A DNA stretch of 57,026 bases from SIG452 sp045631485 (GCA_045631485.1 JAZQUU010000040.1:1-57026); one strand, 5' to 3'. Shown: positions 18,093-27,237, counted from the first letter of the stretch. Notes: a model not told the origin generated them from the sequence alone. Program-made: numbers and translations.

Positions 18093-18989
18093 TCAATCCA
18101 TGGCTTTCGGGTGGAATTTGCGGTAATCTGAAACGATTCTTGGTTTGAAATCTTTCACATAGCTTTTGGTCAATGCAATATTTTTATGCCCCAAAAGCTC
18201 CTGCACAATTTCTAAGGTTGCACCGTTTTCCATCAAGTGAAGCGCCATGCTTTTTCGAATAATGTGAGGGGTGATATCCTTTTGAATATTGGCTTTTTTG
18301 CCGGATTCTTTTAAAAACTTCCAGAGTCCCTGACGGGAAAGGGGTTCCCCTTTTAAATTCACAAACAAATAATCGTTGGTACGGGATAATTCCAGATACT
18401 TTCTGGATTGTTTCAGATACATACGAATGGCAGACAATGCACCCCGATACAATGGAACATAGCGGATATTTCCGTCTTCTTCCACGGTGAGATAGCCTTC
18501 TTTTAAGTGCACATCATCAATGCGAAGATTTAAAAATTCACCTGCTTTTAATCCTGTGGCATACAAAGTTTCCAGCATGGCACAGTCCCGATATCCTTTG
18601 ATATCTTCGGTTTTGGATGAGGATATCAAACGGTCAACCTCTTCCGGGGTCAACAGTTCTTCGTGCTTTTGTGCCACGGGTTTGTTCTTTTCGTATTTCT
18701 GCCCCTTGGTGGGGTCTTCCGCAATGATTTTTTTGGTAACCAGATACCGAAAAAAGCTCCGAAGTGAAGCAATGCATCTGGAGCAGGTGGAAGGGGAACG
18801 TCCCAAATCTTTCAGATAGGTAAGGTAGTTTTGAAATTCGTTGCCGATTTCTGAAACATCCGAATATCCCCGTTCCCTGCAGAATGTGAGAAAAGCGTTC
18901 AGGTCTCTTTGGTAGGAAATCAGAGTGTTTTCTTTCATCTGTTTGGTTTTTTTCAGATATTGATAAAACCGTTTTGCCGATTGTTCCAA
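18093..18989 (-). CDS. XerD-like tyrosine recombinase with altered catalytic residues
   Basis: This 298-residue protein (from TTG 18989 after GGGAGG) has the XerC/D architecture: SAM-like N-terminal domain (about 1-95) and catalytic domain (about 110-295). The length and the TPHIIRKS, ELLGHKN and SYVK motifs match XerD, giving box II His, Arg, His and the Tyr nucleophile. Two catalytic positions differ. The first Arg of the ATGLR motif is Lys (ATGLKAGEF), and the GKGxK Lys segment is EEDGNIR with no Lys. It may be slow, dependent on a partner, or non-catalytic. The xerD-dacF neighbourhood is conserved in Firmicutes, where pentose and nucleoside genes usually lie between. Confidence 0.8.
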   Translation of the reverse strand: MEQSAKRFYQYLKKTKQMKENTLISYQRDLNAFLTFCRERGYSDVSEIGNEFQNYLTYLKDLGRSPSTCSRCIASLRSFFRYLVTKKIIAEDPTKGQKYEKNKPVAQKHEELLTPEEVDRLISSSKTEDIKGYRDCAMLETLYATGLKAGEFLNLRIDDVHLKEGYLTVEEDGNIRYVPLYRGALSAIRMYLKQSRKYLELSRTNDYLFVNLKGEPLSRQGLWKFLKESGKKANIQKDITPHIIRKSMALHLMENGATLEIVQELLGHKNIALTKSYVKDFKPRIVSDYRKFHPKAMD

Positions 18990-19126
18990 ACCCGAATCGC
19001 CTCCCTTTTCATTGAAAATATAAAATATTATAGCATTTTGGCAGGATTTTGTAAAGAGATTTCCCGAAAAATACACATTTCTCTTTTTTTGACGGGTAAA
19101 ATTGCATAAAAATATCAAAAAACCAC

Positions 19127-19155
19127 TTGACAGACGGGAAAAAACAGTATAAAAT
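19127..19155 (+). promoter_or_regulatory. Promoter of rny and about 325-base leader
   Basis: TTGACA (19127-19132), 17 bases, TAAAAT (19150-19155). The next coding start is at 19487, so the mRNA leader is about 325 bases. The stretch holds small hairpins (AAAGC/GCTTT near 19328-19348, TCTATATAGA near 19463) but no RNA family that I recognise, and no credible gene on either strand. Confidence 0.65.
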
Positions 19156-19486
19156 ATAAGCGGTTACATATAACCAAATTTTTAAATAGATATAGAAACC
19201 TTTCAAAAAAGGATTCCAAAAAAACAGAAAAAACCAAATTCAGTTTGTTGACATATTTTATCATAAACATTTCCCCGAAAACAGCAGAGATTTCTTGGGT
19301 AAAGCAGTATGTTTGGTGCGAGAAGTGAAAGCAGGAAGCGGTGGCTTTGATTCTTAGTGCGAAACAGATTGCAAAAAAGGAAGAAACTGAGCTGTTTTTC
19401 AACATGTTTTTGCGGGGAAGGACTGTCTTGGAACAGATGTTTTCGTTCCTTTTTGCAGGGGTTCTATATAGAAACGGAGATTGCAA

Positions 19487-21040
19487 ATGAATCCTTATGT
19501 TGTAACAGCAATTTCCTTAGGTTCAGCACTTGTTGCATTTATTATTGCATTTCGGTTAGGTATCATATACCGTAAAAAGATTGCAGAAGCAGAAATCGGC
19601 AGCGCAGAAGAACAGGCAAAGAAGATTTTAAACGACGCAATCAAAACCTCGGAAGCAAAGAAAAAAGAAGCACTCATTGAAGCTAAGGAAGAAATTTTGA
19701 AAACCAGAGCCGAAGCCGACAAAGAAATCAAAGAACGTCGGAATGAGGTTCAAAAGATGGAAAAGCGTAATATGCAGAAAGAAGAACATCTGGATAAAAA
19801 GCTGGAAACCATCGAGAAAAAAGAAGAAAACCTGAAATTAAGAGAAAAACAGCTGGAAGAAAAAATTGAATCTACCAACGAAATTCAGAAACGTCAGTTG
19901 GAAATCTTAGAAAAAATTTCCGGTTTAACCAAAGAAGAAGCAAAAGAATACCTCATTAAAAACATTGAAGATGAGGTTCGTGTGGAAGCGGCTCTCAAGA
20001 TTAAAGAAATCGAAGAGACCACCAAAGAAACCTGTGATGAAAAAGCAAGAGAAATCATCACCGGTGCCATTCAGAGATGTGCATCCGACCATGTTTGTGA
20101 TGTTACCGTGTCTGTTGTGGCATTGCCCAGCGAAGATATGAAGGGCAGAATCATCGGCCGTGAAGGCAGAAACATCCGTTCCTTAGAACAGATGACCGGT
20201 ATTGATTTCATCATTGATGATACCCCCGAAGCAGTTATCTTAAGCGGATTTGACCCGGTTCGCCGTGAGGTTGCCCGCTTAACCTTAGAAAAACTGATTC
20301 AGGACGGCCGTATTCATCCTGCAAGAATTGAAGAAATGTTCCATAAATCTCAAAAAGAAGTGGAACAGACCATCAAAAAAGCAGGGGAAGGCGCAACCTT
20401 CGATGTTGGTGTGCATAACATTCATCCCGAACTGGTTCGTCTGTTGGGACGCTTAAAATACAGAACCAGTTATGGTCAGAATGTGCTTCAGCACTCCATT
20501 GAAGTTGCTCAGATTGCAGGCTTAATTGCAGGAGAACTCGGTATTGATGTAACTCTGGAAAAACGTGCAGGTCTGCTTCACGATATCGGTAAATCCATCG
20601 ACCACGAAGTGGAAGGTTCTCACATTCAGATTGGTGCAGATGTGGCTAAAAAATACAAAGAAGATGCTGTCATCTTAAATGCGATTATGGCTCACCACGG
20701 TGACGTGGAACCCGAAAGCACTATCGCTTGTATCGTTGCGGCTGCGGATGCGATTTCCGCTGCAAGACCCGGCGCAAGACGTGAAAATATTGAAAACTAT
20801 ATCAAACGTCTGCAGAAACTGGAAGAGCTTGCAACTTCCTTCAACGGCGTAGAACGTGCCTTTGCAATTTCCGCAGGCCGTGAAGTGCGTGTTATGGTGA
20901 AACCCGACGATATCAACGACGAAGCAATGATTTTAGTTGGTAGAGAAATCGCTAAGAAGATTGAAAGCGAAATGGAATATCCCGGTCAGATTAAGGTAAA
21001 TCTGATTCGTGAAACCCGCGTAGTTGATTTCGCGAAATAA
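19487..21040 (+). CDS. rny: Ribonuclease Y
   Basis: This membrane-anchored endoribonuclease starts mRNA decay in Firmicutes. The 517-residue protein has an N-terminal membrane helix (about 5-25), a long charged coiled coil (about 30-150), a KH RNA-binding domain (about 205-270; GRIIGREGRNIRSLEQ) and an HD phosphodiesterase domain (about 335-430; RAGLLHDIGKSID and IMAHHGDVEP). ATG 19487 is chosen over the in-frame TTG two codons upstream because GGAGA lies six bases before it. The gene is monocistronic, between its own promoter and a terminator. Confidence 0.96.
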   Translation: MNPYVVTAISLGSALVAFIIAFRLGIIYRKKIAEAEIGSAEEQAKKILNDAIKTSEAKKKEALIEAKEEILKTRAEADKEIKERRNEVQKMEKRNMQKEEHLDKKLETIEKKEENLKLREKQLEEKIESTNEIQKRQLEILEKISGLTKEEAKEYLIKNIEDEVRVEAALKIKEIEETTKETCDEKAREIITGAIQRCASDHVCDVTVSVVALPSEDMKGRIIGREGRNIRSLEQMTGIDFIIDDTPEAVILSGFDPVRREVARLTLEKLIQDGRIHPARIEEMFHKSQKEVEQTIKKAGEGATFDVGVHNIHPELVRLLGRLKYRTSYGQNVLQHSIEVAQIAGLIAGELGIDVTLEKRAGLLHDIGKSIDHEVEGSHIQIGADVAKKYKEDAVILNAIMAHHGDVEPESTIACIVAAADAISAARPGARRENIENYIKRLQKLEELATSFNGVERAFAISAGREVRVMVKPDDINDEAMILVGREIAKKIESEMEYPGQIKVNLIRETRVVDFAK

Positions 21041-21067
21041 GACGGCTCGATAAAAAGACATAGAGCG

Positions 21068-21102
21068 CAAAAGGCATAGGTTTTTCCTATGCTTTTTGTT
21101 TT
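21068..21102 (+). terminator. Terminator after rny
   Basis: AAAGGCATAGG and CCTATGCTTTTT form a hairpin with a five-T loop, followed by TTTTTGTTTT. Confidence 0.88.
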
Positions 21103-21162
21103 GTAAGGTGAAAATTTGTTGGCACAAATTTTGATTGGAAATGCCTTTTGCTATCCACAAAC

Positions 21163-21345
21163 CTCACCGCTCGGCGTACCGTTATGCTGTACGCAGTACT
21201 ACGCCTTCTGGTAACTCCTGCGGGTTCGGTTTCTTGATGATGCATCGGTTTTTCTGCACCTGAGGAATGAGTCTCTGCAAAACAGATTTCAAAAGCTTCG
21301 GGTTCGATTTCCAAAATTCTGCATCCTTTTCGCATCTTTTCAATT
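21163..21345. repeat. Palindromic intergenic repeat, copy B
   Basis: This region has no gene. GCGTAC (21174-21179) pairs with GTACGC (21189-21194), and a GAACCCGCAGG-type hairpin follows. It shares 27 identical bases with copy A (21182-21208 versus 896-922) and looser similarity on both sides, including a CATCGGTTTTTCTGCAC stretch near 21242-21259 that matches 1019-1034. It lies between the rny terminator and the convergent gene's terminator. Confidence 0.6.
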
Positions 21346-21361
21346 TACCATTTACTATAAG

Positions 21362-21396
21362 AAAAAAACCGAGAGCAATTTGCTCTCGGTTTTTTA
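21362..21396. terminator. Bidirectional terminator
   Basis: ACCGAGAGCAA and TTGCTCTCGGT form an 11-bp stem flanked by A-run and T-run. It ends the minus-strand gene at 21410. Confidence 0.92.
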
Positions 21397-21409
21397 TTTA
21401 AGATTATGA

Positions 21410-22435
21410 TTAGCCTTCGATTACGATTTCAATTGCTGCGCTCTGGGGAGGCAGGCTGAAGGTGGCAGCTTCTGCATGAGAGCCGGAGATTTTCATGCCT
21501 GTTTCCAAGTCACTCAGTCTGTATAATCTTCTGTTCATAGCGTGATGAATGTTGGTTTCTTCGGAAACATTTAAGCGAAGGTCACCATTTTCGGTTTCAA
21601 CCAGCACGAAATCTTCGCCAACTTCTTTCACGGTGCCTGCGAATGCAACGCTTGCGATTTCAACGGGGAATACTTCTTCATACAGTTCAACGCTCATCAC
21701 ATTTTTTGCAACTGCCTGAGCAGGTAAGCTCATGGATACTGCGTTATCAACGTATTCTACCATAAATTCGGAACCGTTTTTGATGTCTGCCAAGCCGATG
21801 CCCTGGAAGATGGTTTCTTCAGTAAAGGTTACTTCCACTTCGCCTAAGGTTTCATCCATTACCAGCAGTGTGTTTTCTTTCACATCTTCGATAGCGGTTA
21901 CAAATTTGTAGTTATTTTCCACTTTTTTGGGGTCGGTAATTCTGATTTCGCCGTTTAAGTCAATTTCACAACCGGTACCTTGCAGAATGTTTTCCACAAA
22001 GCTTACGGGCACATAGGTTCTGTCATCTACCAGCTGAGGAGCAATTCCTAAGCTCATAGGAGCCATTTTGGAGAAGGTGTATTCATCTTTGGTGGGATAC
22101 ATGGTGATATAGTGAACACCTTTGGTTAAAGTAATCATAGTGGTTTTTGCATCGTAGCCAACTTCGTAGCCCAATGCTTCACACAATGCTCTTAAGGGAA
22201 GCATTACGTTTTCGCCATCCACATAGGTGTCTGCATTTAATACCGCTTCATTTACAATCATTTTGTAAACGGGTTTGGTTTTGGGGGTGTAGGCTTCAAA
22301 GGGTGCGGAAATGGTCATAATGTCACCCTGAATGGTTTCGGTGCCGTCGTGATTGTATTCAGCGAACGCTGCGCCGGTAGCTAAGGTTGCAGTCACTAAC
22401 AGTCCTGCGGTTAAGGTTTTGAAAGTTTTTTTCAT
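21410..22435 (-). CDS. Secreted copper-amine-oxidase-N (stalk) domain protein
   Basis: This 341-residue exported protein has a signal peptide at residues 1-25 (MKKTFKTLTAGLLVTATLAT, cleavage near AFA-E). Residues about 60-155 form the copper amine oxidase N-terminal-like domain, recognised by MLPLRALCEALGYEV, then TMITLTKG and DRTYVPVSFVENIL. These domains occur in many surface proteins of Clostridia and do not imply oxidase activity. The remainder (about 160-341) is beta-rich and unassigned. A GGAGGAA site precedes the ATG. It is monocistronic. Confidence 0.82.
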   Translation of the reverse strand: MKKTFKTLTAGLLVTATLATGAAFAEYNHDGTETIQGDIMTISAPFEAYTPKTKPVYKMIVNEAVLNADTYVDGENVMLPLRALCEALGYEVGYDAKTTMITLTKGVHYITMYPTKDEYTFSKMAPMSLGIAPQLVDDRTYVPVSFVENILQGTGCEIDLNGEIRITDPKKVENNYKFVTAIEDVKENTLLVMDETLGEVEVTFTEETIFQGIGLADIKNGSEFMVEYVDNAVSMSLPAQAVAKNVMSVELYEEVFPVEIASVAFAGTVKEVGEDFVLVETENGDLRLNVSEETNIHHAMNRRLYRLSDLETGMKISGSHAEAATFSLPPQSAAIEIVIEG

Positions 22436-22579
22436 GGGGGTTCCTCCATCTATTTTATTTTTTTATACTGTATTGATGCTGTGTATGTATTGCATCTTGC
22501 GTTTTACGTTTTCTAAGACGAAGGATTTATCAAAAAAGTTCCCGCATTTTTTAAAATTTTGAAAAAAAATATTCGGGGG

Positions 22580-22608
22580 TTGCAAAATCGGAACAATTAT
22601 ATTATAAT
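22580..22608 (+). promoter_or_regulatory. Promoter of the MATE gene
   Basis: TTGCAA (22580-22585), 17 bases, TATAAT (22603-22608), ending 29 bases before the start codon. Confidence 0.7.
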
Positions 22609-22637
22609 GTATAGGTTATGATAAGGAGAATCAAGTT

Positions 22638-23978
22638 ATGGAGCGCAAACAAAAAATTCAGTTATCGGATCATTTTACATATAAAAGATTATTGCGGTTT
22701 ACCTTTCCGTCTGTGGTGATGATGGTTTTCACCTCTCTCTACGGTGTGGTGGACGGCATTTTTGTGTCCAATTATGCAGGAAAAACCGCCTTTGCAGCTA
22801 TCAATCTGGTGTGGCCCGTGGTGATGATTTTAGGGTCGCTCGGCTTTATGTTCGGAACGGGCGGCAGCGCCTTGGTAGCAAAAATATTGGGAGAACAAAA
22901 CAAACAATATGCAAACCGTGTGTTTTCTGCCATCGTATATACGTCCCTGGGACTGGGGATTCTGCTCAGTGTACTTGGACTTTTGTTTATCCGTCCTATT
23001 GTGGCGATGCTTGGCGGGGAGGGGCAACTTGCAAAAGACGGCGTTTTGTATGGAAGTGTGTTGTTTTCTGCGGTGTTCACCTTTATTTTGCAAAATGAGT
23101 TTCAGTCCTTTTTGGTGGTGGCGGAAAAGCCGAAAATGGGGCTTTGGGTCACTGTGGCGGCAGGATGCACCAACATTCTTCTGGATTATATTTTAATCAG
23201 AATTCTCGGTTGGGGACTTTTGGGAGCAGCTTTGGCAACCGCTCTTTCTCAGGTGGTTGGATTTTTGATTCCCATGGGATATTTCCTGTGGAATAAAAAA
23301 GGGGTATTAAAGTTGGGAAAACCCGGTTGGTGCCCTCGTGAACTCTTAAAATCCTGCGCCAACGGTTCTTCGGAAATGCTTTCCAATATTTCCCTGTCTT
23401 TGGTGAATATTTTATATAACTTTCAGTTTCTTGCCATTGCAGGAGAAGACGGACTTTCTGCCTACGGGGTAATGATGTATATCAATTTTGTGTTTGTGTC
23501 TGCTTTTTTGGGATACTCTATGGGCGTTGCTCCCGTGATCAGTTATCATTTTGGTGCCAAAAATACAGACGAATTGCATAATTTATTCCGAAAGAGTCTT
23601 TTGGTGTTGTCTGTTTGCTCGGTGATGATGTGTTTATCGGCAGAGCTTTTAAGCGCACCCCTTTCCGCTATGTTTGTCGGTTTTGATGAAAATCTTTATC
23701 AGATGACCTGCCGCGGATTCAGAATTTATTCCGTGTCCTTTTTGCTTTCGGGATTCAACATCTTCGCATCGGCGTTTTTTACGGCTTTAAACAACGGTGC
23801 CGTCTCGGCGGTTTTATCCTTTTTAAGAAGTCTTGTATTTCCTGTGCTTACGGTGTGGATTATGCCCTTATTATTTGATTTGGACGGCCTGTTCGGCGCG
23901 GTAATCGGCACGGAAATCCTGGCGCTTGTTGTGACCATTTTGTTTTTGGCGGCATACCGAAAACAGTATCAATATTAA
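22638..23978 (+). CDS. MATE-family efflux transporter
   Basis: This 446-residue inner-membrane protein has about twelve hydrophobic helices in two homologous halves. The N-terminal half has the MATE-typical FPSVVMMVFTSLYGVVDGIF and an Asn/Gly-rich loop GTGGSALVAKILGEQN. Such transporters exchange cationic drugs or metabolites for Na+ or H+. The length matches the family. AAGGAG lies ten bases before the ATG. The substrate cannot be deduced. Confidence 0.93.
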   Translation: MERKQKIQLSDHFTYKRLLRFTFPSVVMMVFTSLYGVVDGIFVSNYAGKTAFAAINLVWPVVMILGSLGFMFGTGGSALVAKILGEQNKQYANRVFSAIVYTSLGLGILLSVLGLLFIRPIVAMLGGEGQLAKDGVLYGSVLFSAVFTFILQNEFQSFLVVAEKPKMGLWVTVAAGCTNILLDYILIRILGWGLLGAALATALSQVVGFLIPMGYFLWNKKGVLKLGKPGWCPRELLKSCANGSSEMLSNISLSLVNILYNFQFLAIAGEDGLSAYGVMMYINFVFVSAFLGYSMGVAPVISYHFGAKNTDELHNLFRKSLLVLSVCSVMMCLSAELLSAPLSAMFVGFDENLYQMTCRGFRIYSVSFLLSGFNIFASAFFTALNNGAVSAVLSFLRSLVFPVLTVWIMPLLFDLDGLFGAVIGTEILALVVTILFLAAYRKQYQY

Positions 23979-24119
23979 CTTCCGATTGTATGGTGTAAAA
24001 CAAGACAACAAAAATCGACTAAAAAAACAAACAGTTTGTCCGAATTTGCAAATACAAAAGAAACAGAATGAGCTATACTGAAGGTAATGAAAAATTATTT
24101 GAATTTTGGAGGTATTCCC

Positions 24120-25025
24120 ATGAACCCGACAACTTTAGTAGTAATGGCGGCAGGTTTAGGCAGCCGTTACGGTGGATTAAAACAGATTGACCCCATCGGT
24201 CCCAGCGGAGAAATCATCATTGATTATTCCGTATTTGATGCGGTAAAAGCAGGTTTTTCCAAAGTGGTATTTATCATTAAAAAAGAAAATGAAGAAATTT
24301 TTAAAGAAGTAATCGGCAACAAACTGGAAGGCGCCATTGAAGTGGCTTATGCATTCCAGGATGTGGATGATATTCCCGGCGGCAATACATACGGCAGAGA
24401 AAAACCCTGGGGTACCGGCCATGCGGTATTGGCTGCAAAACCCTATGTGGATACTCCCTTTGCAGTAATCAATGCAGACGATTTCTACGGCAGCACCACC
24501 TTTAGCGGTCTGCAGAAATTTTTGGAAACTGTTTCCGATAATGACCGTTACCAGTATGCGATGATGGGCTTTATCTTAGAAAACACCTTAACCGATAACG
24601 GTTCTGTTGCAAGAGGTATCTGCGAAGTTTCCAAAGACGGTTTGTTGGAAAAAATCACCGAACGCACCAAAATTCAGAAATTCGGTAACGAAACCAAATA
24701 TGAAGAAGACGGTGAATGGACCACCATTCCCGAAGGAAGCTATGTTTCTATGAATACCTGGGGCTTTACTCCCAGTATTTTTGATGAACTGGAAAAAAGA
24801 CTTCCCAAATTCTTAGAAGACAGCAAGGATAATATCTTAAAAGCAGAATACTTCCTGCCCTCCGTTGTGGATGAATTAATCCGTGAAAACAAGGCAGATG
24901 TTAAGGTGTTGCCCTGCAACGAAAAATGGTACGGTGTTACCTACAAAGAGGATAAAGAACCCGTTATGCAAGCAATCCGCAATATGGTGGATGGAGGCAT
25001 TTATCCTTTAAATCTTTGGAAATAA
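24120..25025 (+). CDS. Nucleotidyltransferase-family protein
   Basis: This 301-residue protein starts with the NTP-transferase loop VMAAGLGSRYGGLKQ, followed by the acidic metal site VINADDFYG (about 115-123). It contains GKPWGTGHAV-like EKPWGTGHA. It belongs to the broad sugar-1-phosphate nucleotidyltransferase fold, but the first loop (GSRYGGLKQ) differs from RfbA/GalU. The substrate is unknown. Translation starts at ATG 24120 with GGAGGT six bases upstream; the frame is open to 24087. A single gene between the MATE gene and a strong terminator. Confidence 0.83.
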   Translation: MNPTTLVVMAAGLGSRYGGLKQIDPIGPSGEIIIDYSVFDAVKAGFSKVVFIIKKENEEIFKEVIGNKLEGAIEVAYAFQDVDDIPGGNTYGREKPWGTGHAVLAAKPYVDTPFAVINADDFYGSTTFSGLQKFLETVSDNDRYQYAMMGFILENTLTDNGSVARGICEVSKDGLLEKITERTKIQKFGNETKYEEDGEWTTIPEGSYVSMNTWGFTPSIFDELEKRLPKFLEDSKDNILKAEYFLPSVVDELIRENKADVKVLPCNEKWYGVTYKEDKEPVMQAIRNMVDGGIYPLNLWK

Positions 25026-25052
25026 AACAGGATAAGGTCGTGCTAAAAGAGA

Positions 25053-25095
25053 AAGCAGATATAAGAACAATAAAATTGTTCTTATATCTGCTTTT
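25053..25095. terminator. Strong terminator between convergent genes
   Basis: A near-perfect stem of about 17 bp (GCAGATATAAGAACAAT and its complement) around an AAA loop, followed by TTTT. It ends the nucleotidyltransferase gene and probably also the convergent leucine-rich-repeat gene. Confidence 0.9.
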
Positions 25096-25149
25096 CAGTT
25101 CGAGTTTTTATTCTTCTCGAAAAGACGGACTTCTTAGACAAAGTTGTGG

Positions 25150-26853
25150 TTATTTGGGAAATACAGTTGTTGCTTCATTTGTGACTTTGTCATCAATGAA
25201 GTATCGGTACGTTTTTAAACCATTTGGAAGTCCTTTTACAACAATTGAAAATTCACCTGTCCAGCTATCAAATGTGAATTTTGAAGAACCATTGTAATCT
25301 CCAACAATATCTCCTGGTTTTGCTCCGTAGAATTTTTTATTATTTACTACGACGCCATAATCTTTTCCTATGTAGTTCGCTTTTATGCGAGCAGCAAAAA
25401 CTAATGTACCATTTTTTGTGTTATCAACCTCTGTAATGTTTTCAATGCATTCATAAGTAGGTATATGATTCATATGGGTTGTTGCATAGGGCAAGGTGAA
25501 AACAAAAATTTTGTTTGAAGTTATTTGATTCCACTGTTCTTGAGTTCCTGTATAATAGACATCGGTTAAGTTTGCACAACCATCTAAACCGGAAGTTGTT
25601 ATATCTACGACTGTGTTTGGAATTGTAATGCTTGTTAAACTACCGCAATTAACAAAGGCATCACACGCAATATTTTTGGTATTTTGTTTGATTTCATAAG
25701 CACCGTTTAAATTGCTTTTGGCTTTTATCAAATGATTTCCAATATATAGAACATCGTTTTCCCAATTTTGTTGATTGTCATAATATGAAGTTCCATAGAA
25801 TGCGTCGATACCTATACTTGTTACATTGTCTGAAGTTACGATATTGGTTAGATTTTTGCAAGCGGAAAATGCATAGGGCTCTATGCTGGTTACACTTTTT
25901 GGAATAGTGATATCTCTTAAACTTGTGCAGTAAAAAAATGCATGTTCACCGATTTTTGTTACACCATTGGAGATTGTGACATCGGATAGCATGCTACAAT
26001 CACAGAACGCATAAGCTTCAATGCATTCTACATTGCTTGGAATCAATATTTTTGATAATGAGCTGCAATCGTCGAATGCACGGGTTGGTATTGTTTCGAT
26101 GCTGTCTGGAATTGTGACACTTGTTAAATTGTCACAATCAGCAAATGCAGCTGCAGCTATGCAACGTGTGTTTTCTTTAATTTTGTATGTTCCGGTTAAA
26201 TTGTTTTTTGCTTCTATTAGATAATCTCCAATATACAGAACACCGTTTTCCCAGTTGTCTTCGTTGTTGTAATAACCACTGTTAAGAAAAGCACTTTCTT
26301 CAATATGGTTTATACGATCTGACATAGTGATTGAAGTTAATCGAGTACAATTTGAAAATGTGTTTTCAGATATGTTAGTCACACCACTGGGTATCGTGAT
26401 ACTTGTTAGATTGTTGCAATCAGCAAATGCGGCTGCAGCTATGCAGCGTGTGCTTTCCTTAACCTCATATGTTCCAGTTAAATTGCTTTTTGCTTTTATT
26501 AGATAATCTCCAATATACAGAACGCCGTTTTCCCAATTATCCTCGTTGTTATAATAACCACTGTTAAGGAAAGCATCTTTTCCTATATATGTTATACTAT
26601 CAGGAATATCAATGCTTGTTAAGCGATCGCAATCTTCAAATGCTCCGCTGGATATAGCTTTCACTGGATAACCCGTTATTTCATTAGGTATGGTGATATG
26701 ATCCTGATTTGGGCAGCTTGCAATAGATACTCCGTCGCTCGAAACGGAGCAGTAATAACCGTTCCACAGAACTAAATAGGCTGATGCTGGAGTAACAACG
26801 AAGAGTGCTATTATAACAGACATCATAAAGATTGACAATAGTCTTTTTTTCAT
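25150..26853 (-). CDS. Secreted BspA-type leucine-rich-repeat protein
   Basis: This 567-residue exported protein has a signal peptide (about 1-25, VTPASA-Y) followed by many BspA-type repeats of about 23 residues (consensus ...F.DC..LTSI.IP..V..I...AF). A module starting NSGYYNNEDNWENGVLYIGD occurs nearly identically twice, 94 codons apart, and in degenerate form a third time (TSYYDNQQNWENDVLYIGN). The last 95 residues form a separate beta-rich domain. Such proteins act as adhesins or surface modules. Start at 26853 with GGGAGG seven bases upstream. The sequence is more A+T-rich than its neighbours by eye, which fits lateral acquisition. Confidence 0.88.
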   Translation of the reverse strand: MKKRLLSIFMMSVIIALFVVTPASAYLVLWNGYYCSVSSDGVSIASCPNQDHITIPNEITGYPVKAISSGAFEDCDRLTSIDIPDSITYIGKDAFLNSGYYNNEDNWENGVLYIGDYLIKAKSNLTGTYEVKESTRCIAAAAFADCNNLTSITIPSGVTNISENTFSNCTRLTSITMSDRINHIEESAFLNSGYYNNEDNWENGVLYIGDYLIEAKNNLTGTYKIKENTRCIAAAAFADCDNLTSVTIPDSIETIPTRAFDDCSSLSKILIPSNVECIEAYAFCDCSMLSDVTISNGVTKIGEHAFFYCTSLRDITIPKSVTSIEPYAFSACKNLTNIVTSDNVTSIGIDAFYGTSYYDNQQNWENDVLYIGNHLIKAKSNLNGAYEIKQNTKNIACDAFVNCGSLTSITIPNTVVDITTSGLDGCANLTDVYYTGTQEQWNQITSNKIFVFTLPYATTHMNHIPTYECIENITEVDNTKNGTLVFAARIKANYIGKDYGVVVNNKKFYGAKPGDIVGDYNGSSKFTFDSWTGEFSIVVKGLPNGLKTYRYFIDDKVTNEATTVFPK

Positions 26854-26904
26854 TTTGTAACCTCCCAAAAAATAATTCTTATGCTTTGTTTTCCAGATAT
26901 GGTA

Positions 26905-26933
26905 ACTATAGCATGTTTTTTTTTGATTGTCAA
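26905..26933 (-). promoter_or_regulatory. Promoter of the leucine-rich-repeat gene
   Basis: On the minus strand, TTGACA (26933-26928), 17 bases with an A-run, TATAGT (26910-26905). Confidence 0.7.
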
Positions 26934-27043
26934 TACTGTTACTATTAAGCAACTTGTAAAGGATTGCAATTTGGGATTCAATATGGAACTATACAGTATT
27001 TTACGGAATTAACAAAAGTGTTGAGGAAGTTTTGAAAATGGGG

Positions 27044-27072
27044 TTGACAAATTGTTACAAATGTGTTACAAT
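27044..27072 (+). promoter_or_regulatory. Promoter of the NlpC/P60 gene
   Basis: A near-consensus promoter: TTGACA (27044-27049), 17 bases, TACAAT (27067-27072). Transcription should start near 27079 and produce a leader of about 160 bases. Confidence 0.8.
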
Positions 27073-27078
27073 AACTAT

Positions 27079-27237
27079 GGTCGTATGTTTGCGTACGGAT
27101 GCCGAACCTGTTTTGAGCAAATCAGTTTTTATAAAAAAAGCGATTTGTTTGTGGGATTTTTAATACCCGTAAAAATCCGTTTTTCTGTCAGTTTGGTTGG
27201 TATGCCGTGCAATACTATGAAAGGAGGGAATGCTGGA
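27079..27237 (+). promoter_or_regulatory. Leader with terminator-like hairpin (possible attenuator)
   Basis: Between the promoter and the TTG start lies a leader with a hairpin, GGATTTTTA (27154-27162) and TAAAAATCC (27170-27178), followed by GTTTTTCT. This resembles an intrinsic terminator placed before the coding region. Upstream of it are GC-richer segments (CGTACGGATGCCGAACC) that could fold as a sensor. I do not recognise a known riboswitch; the c-di-AMP (ydaO) consensus is not evident. Confidence 0.45.

Noticed and set aside
19115..19486. Minus-strand open frame of 123 codons upstream of rny
   Set aside because: It is antisense to the rny leader and promoter, has no ribosome site and its translation is Phe/Cys-rich without family features.
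27052..27237. N-terminal extension of the NlpC/P60 protein
   Set aside because: The frame is open, but it starts within the promoter spacer; the TTG at 27238 with GGAGGG gives a normal signal peptide.
27079..27237. c-di-AMP (ydaO) riboswitch
   Set aside because: The gene type fits, but I could not find the conserved core of this family in the leader.
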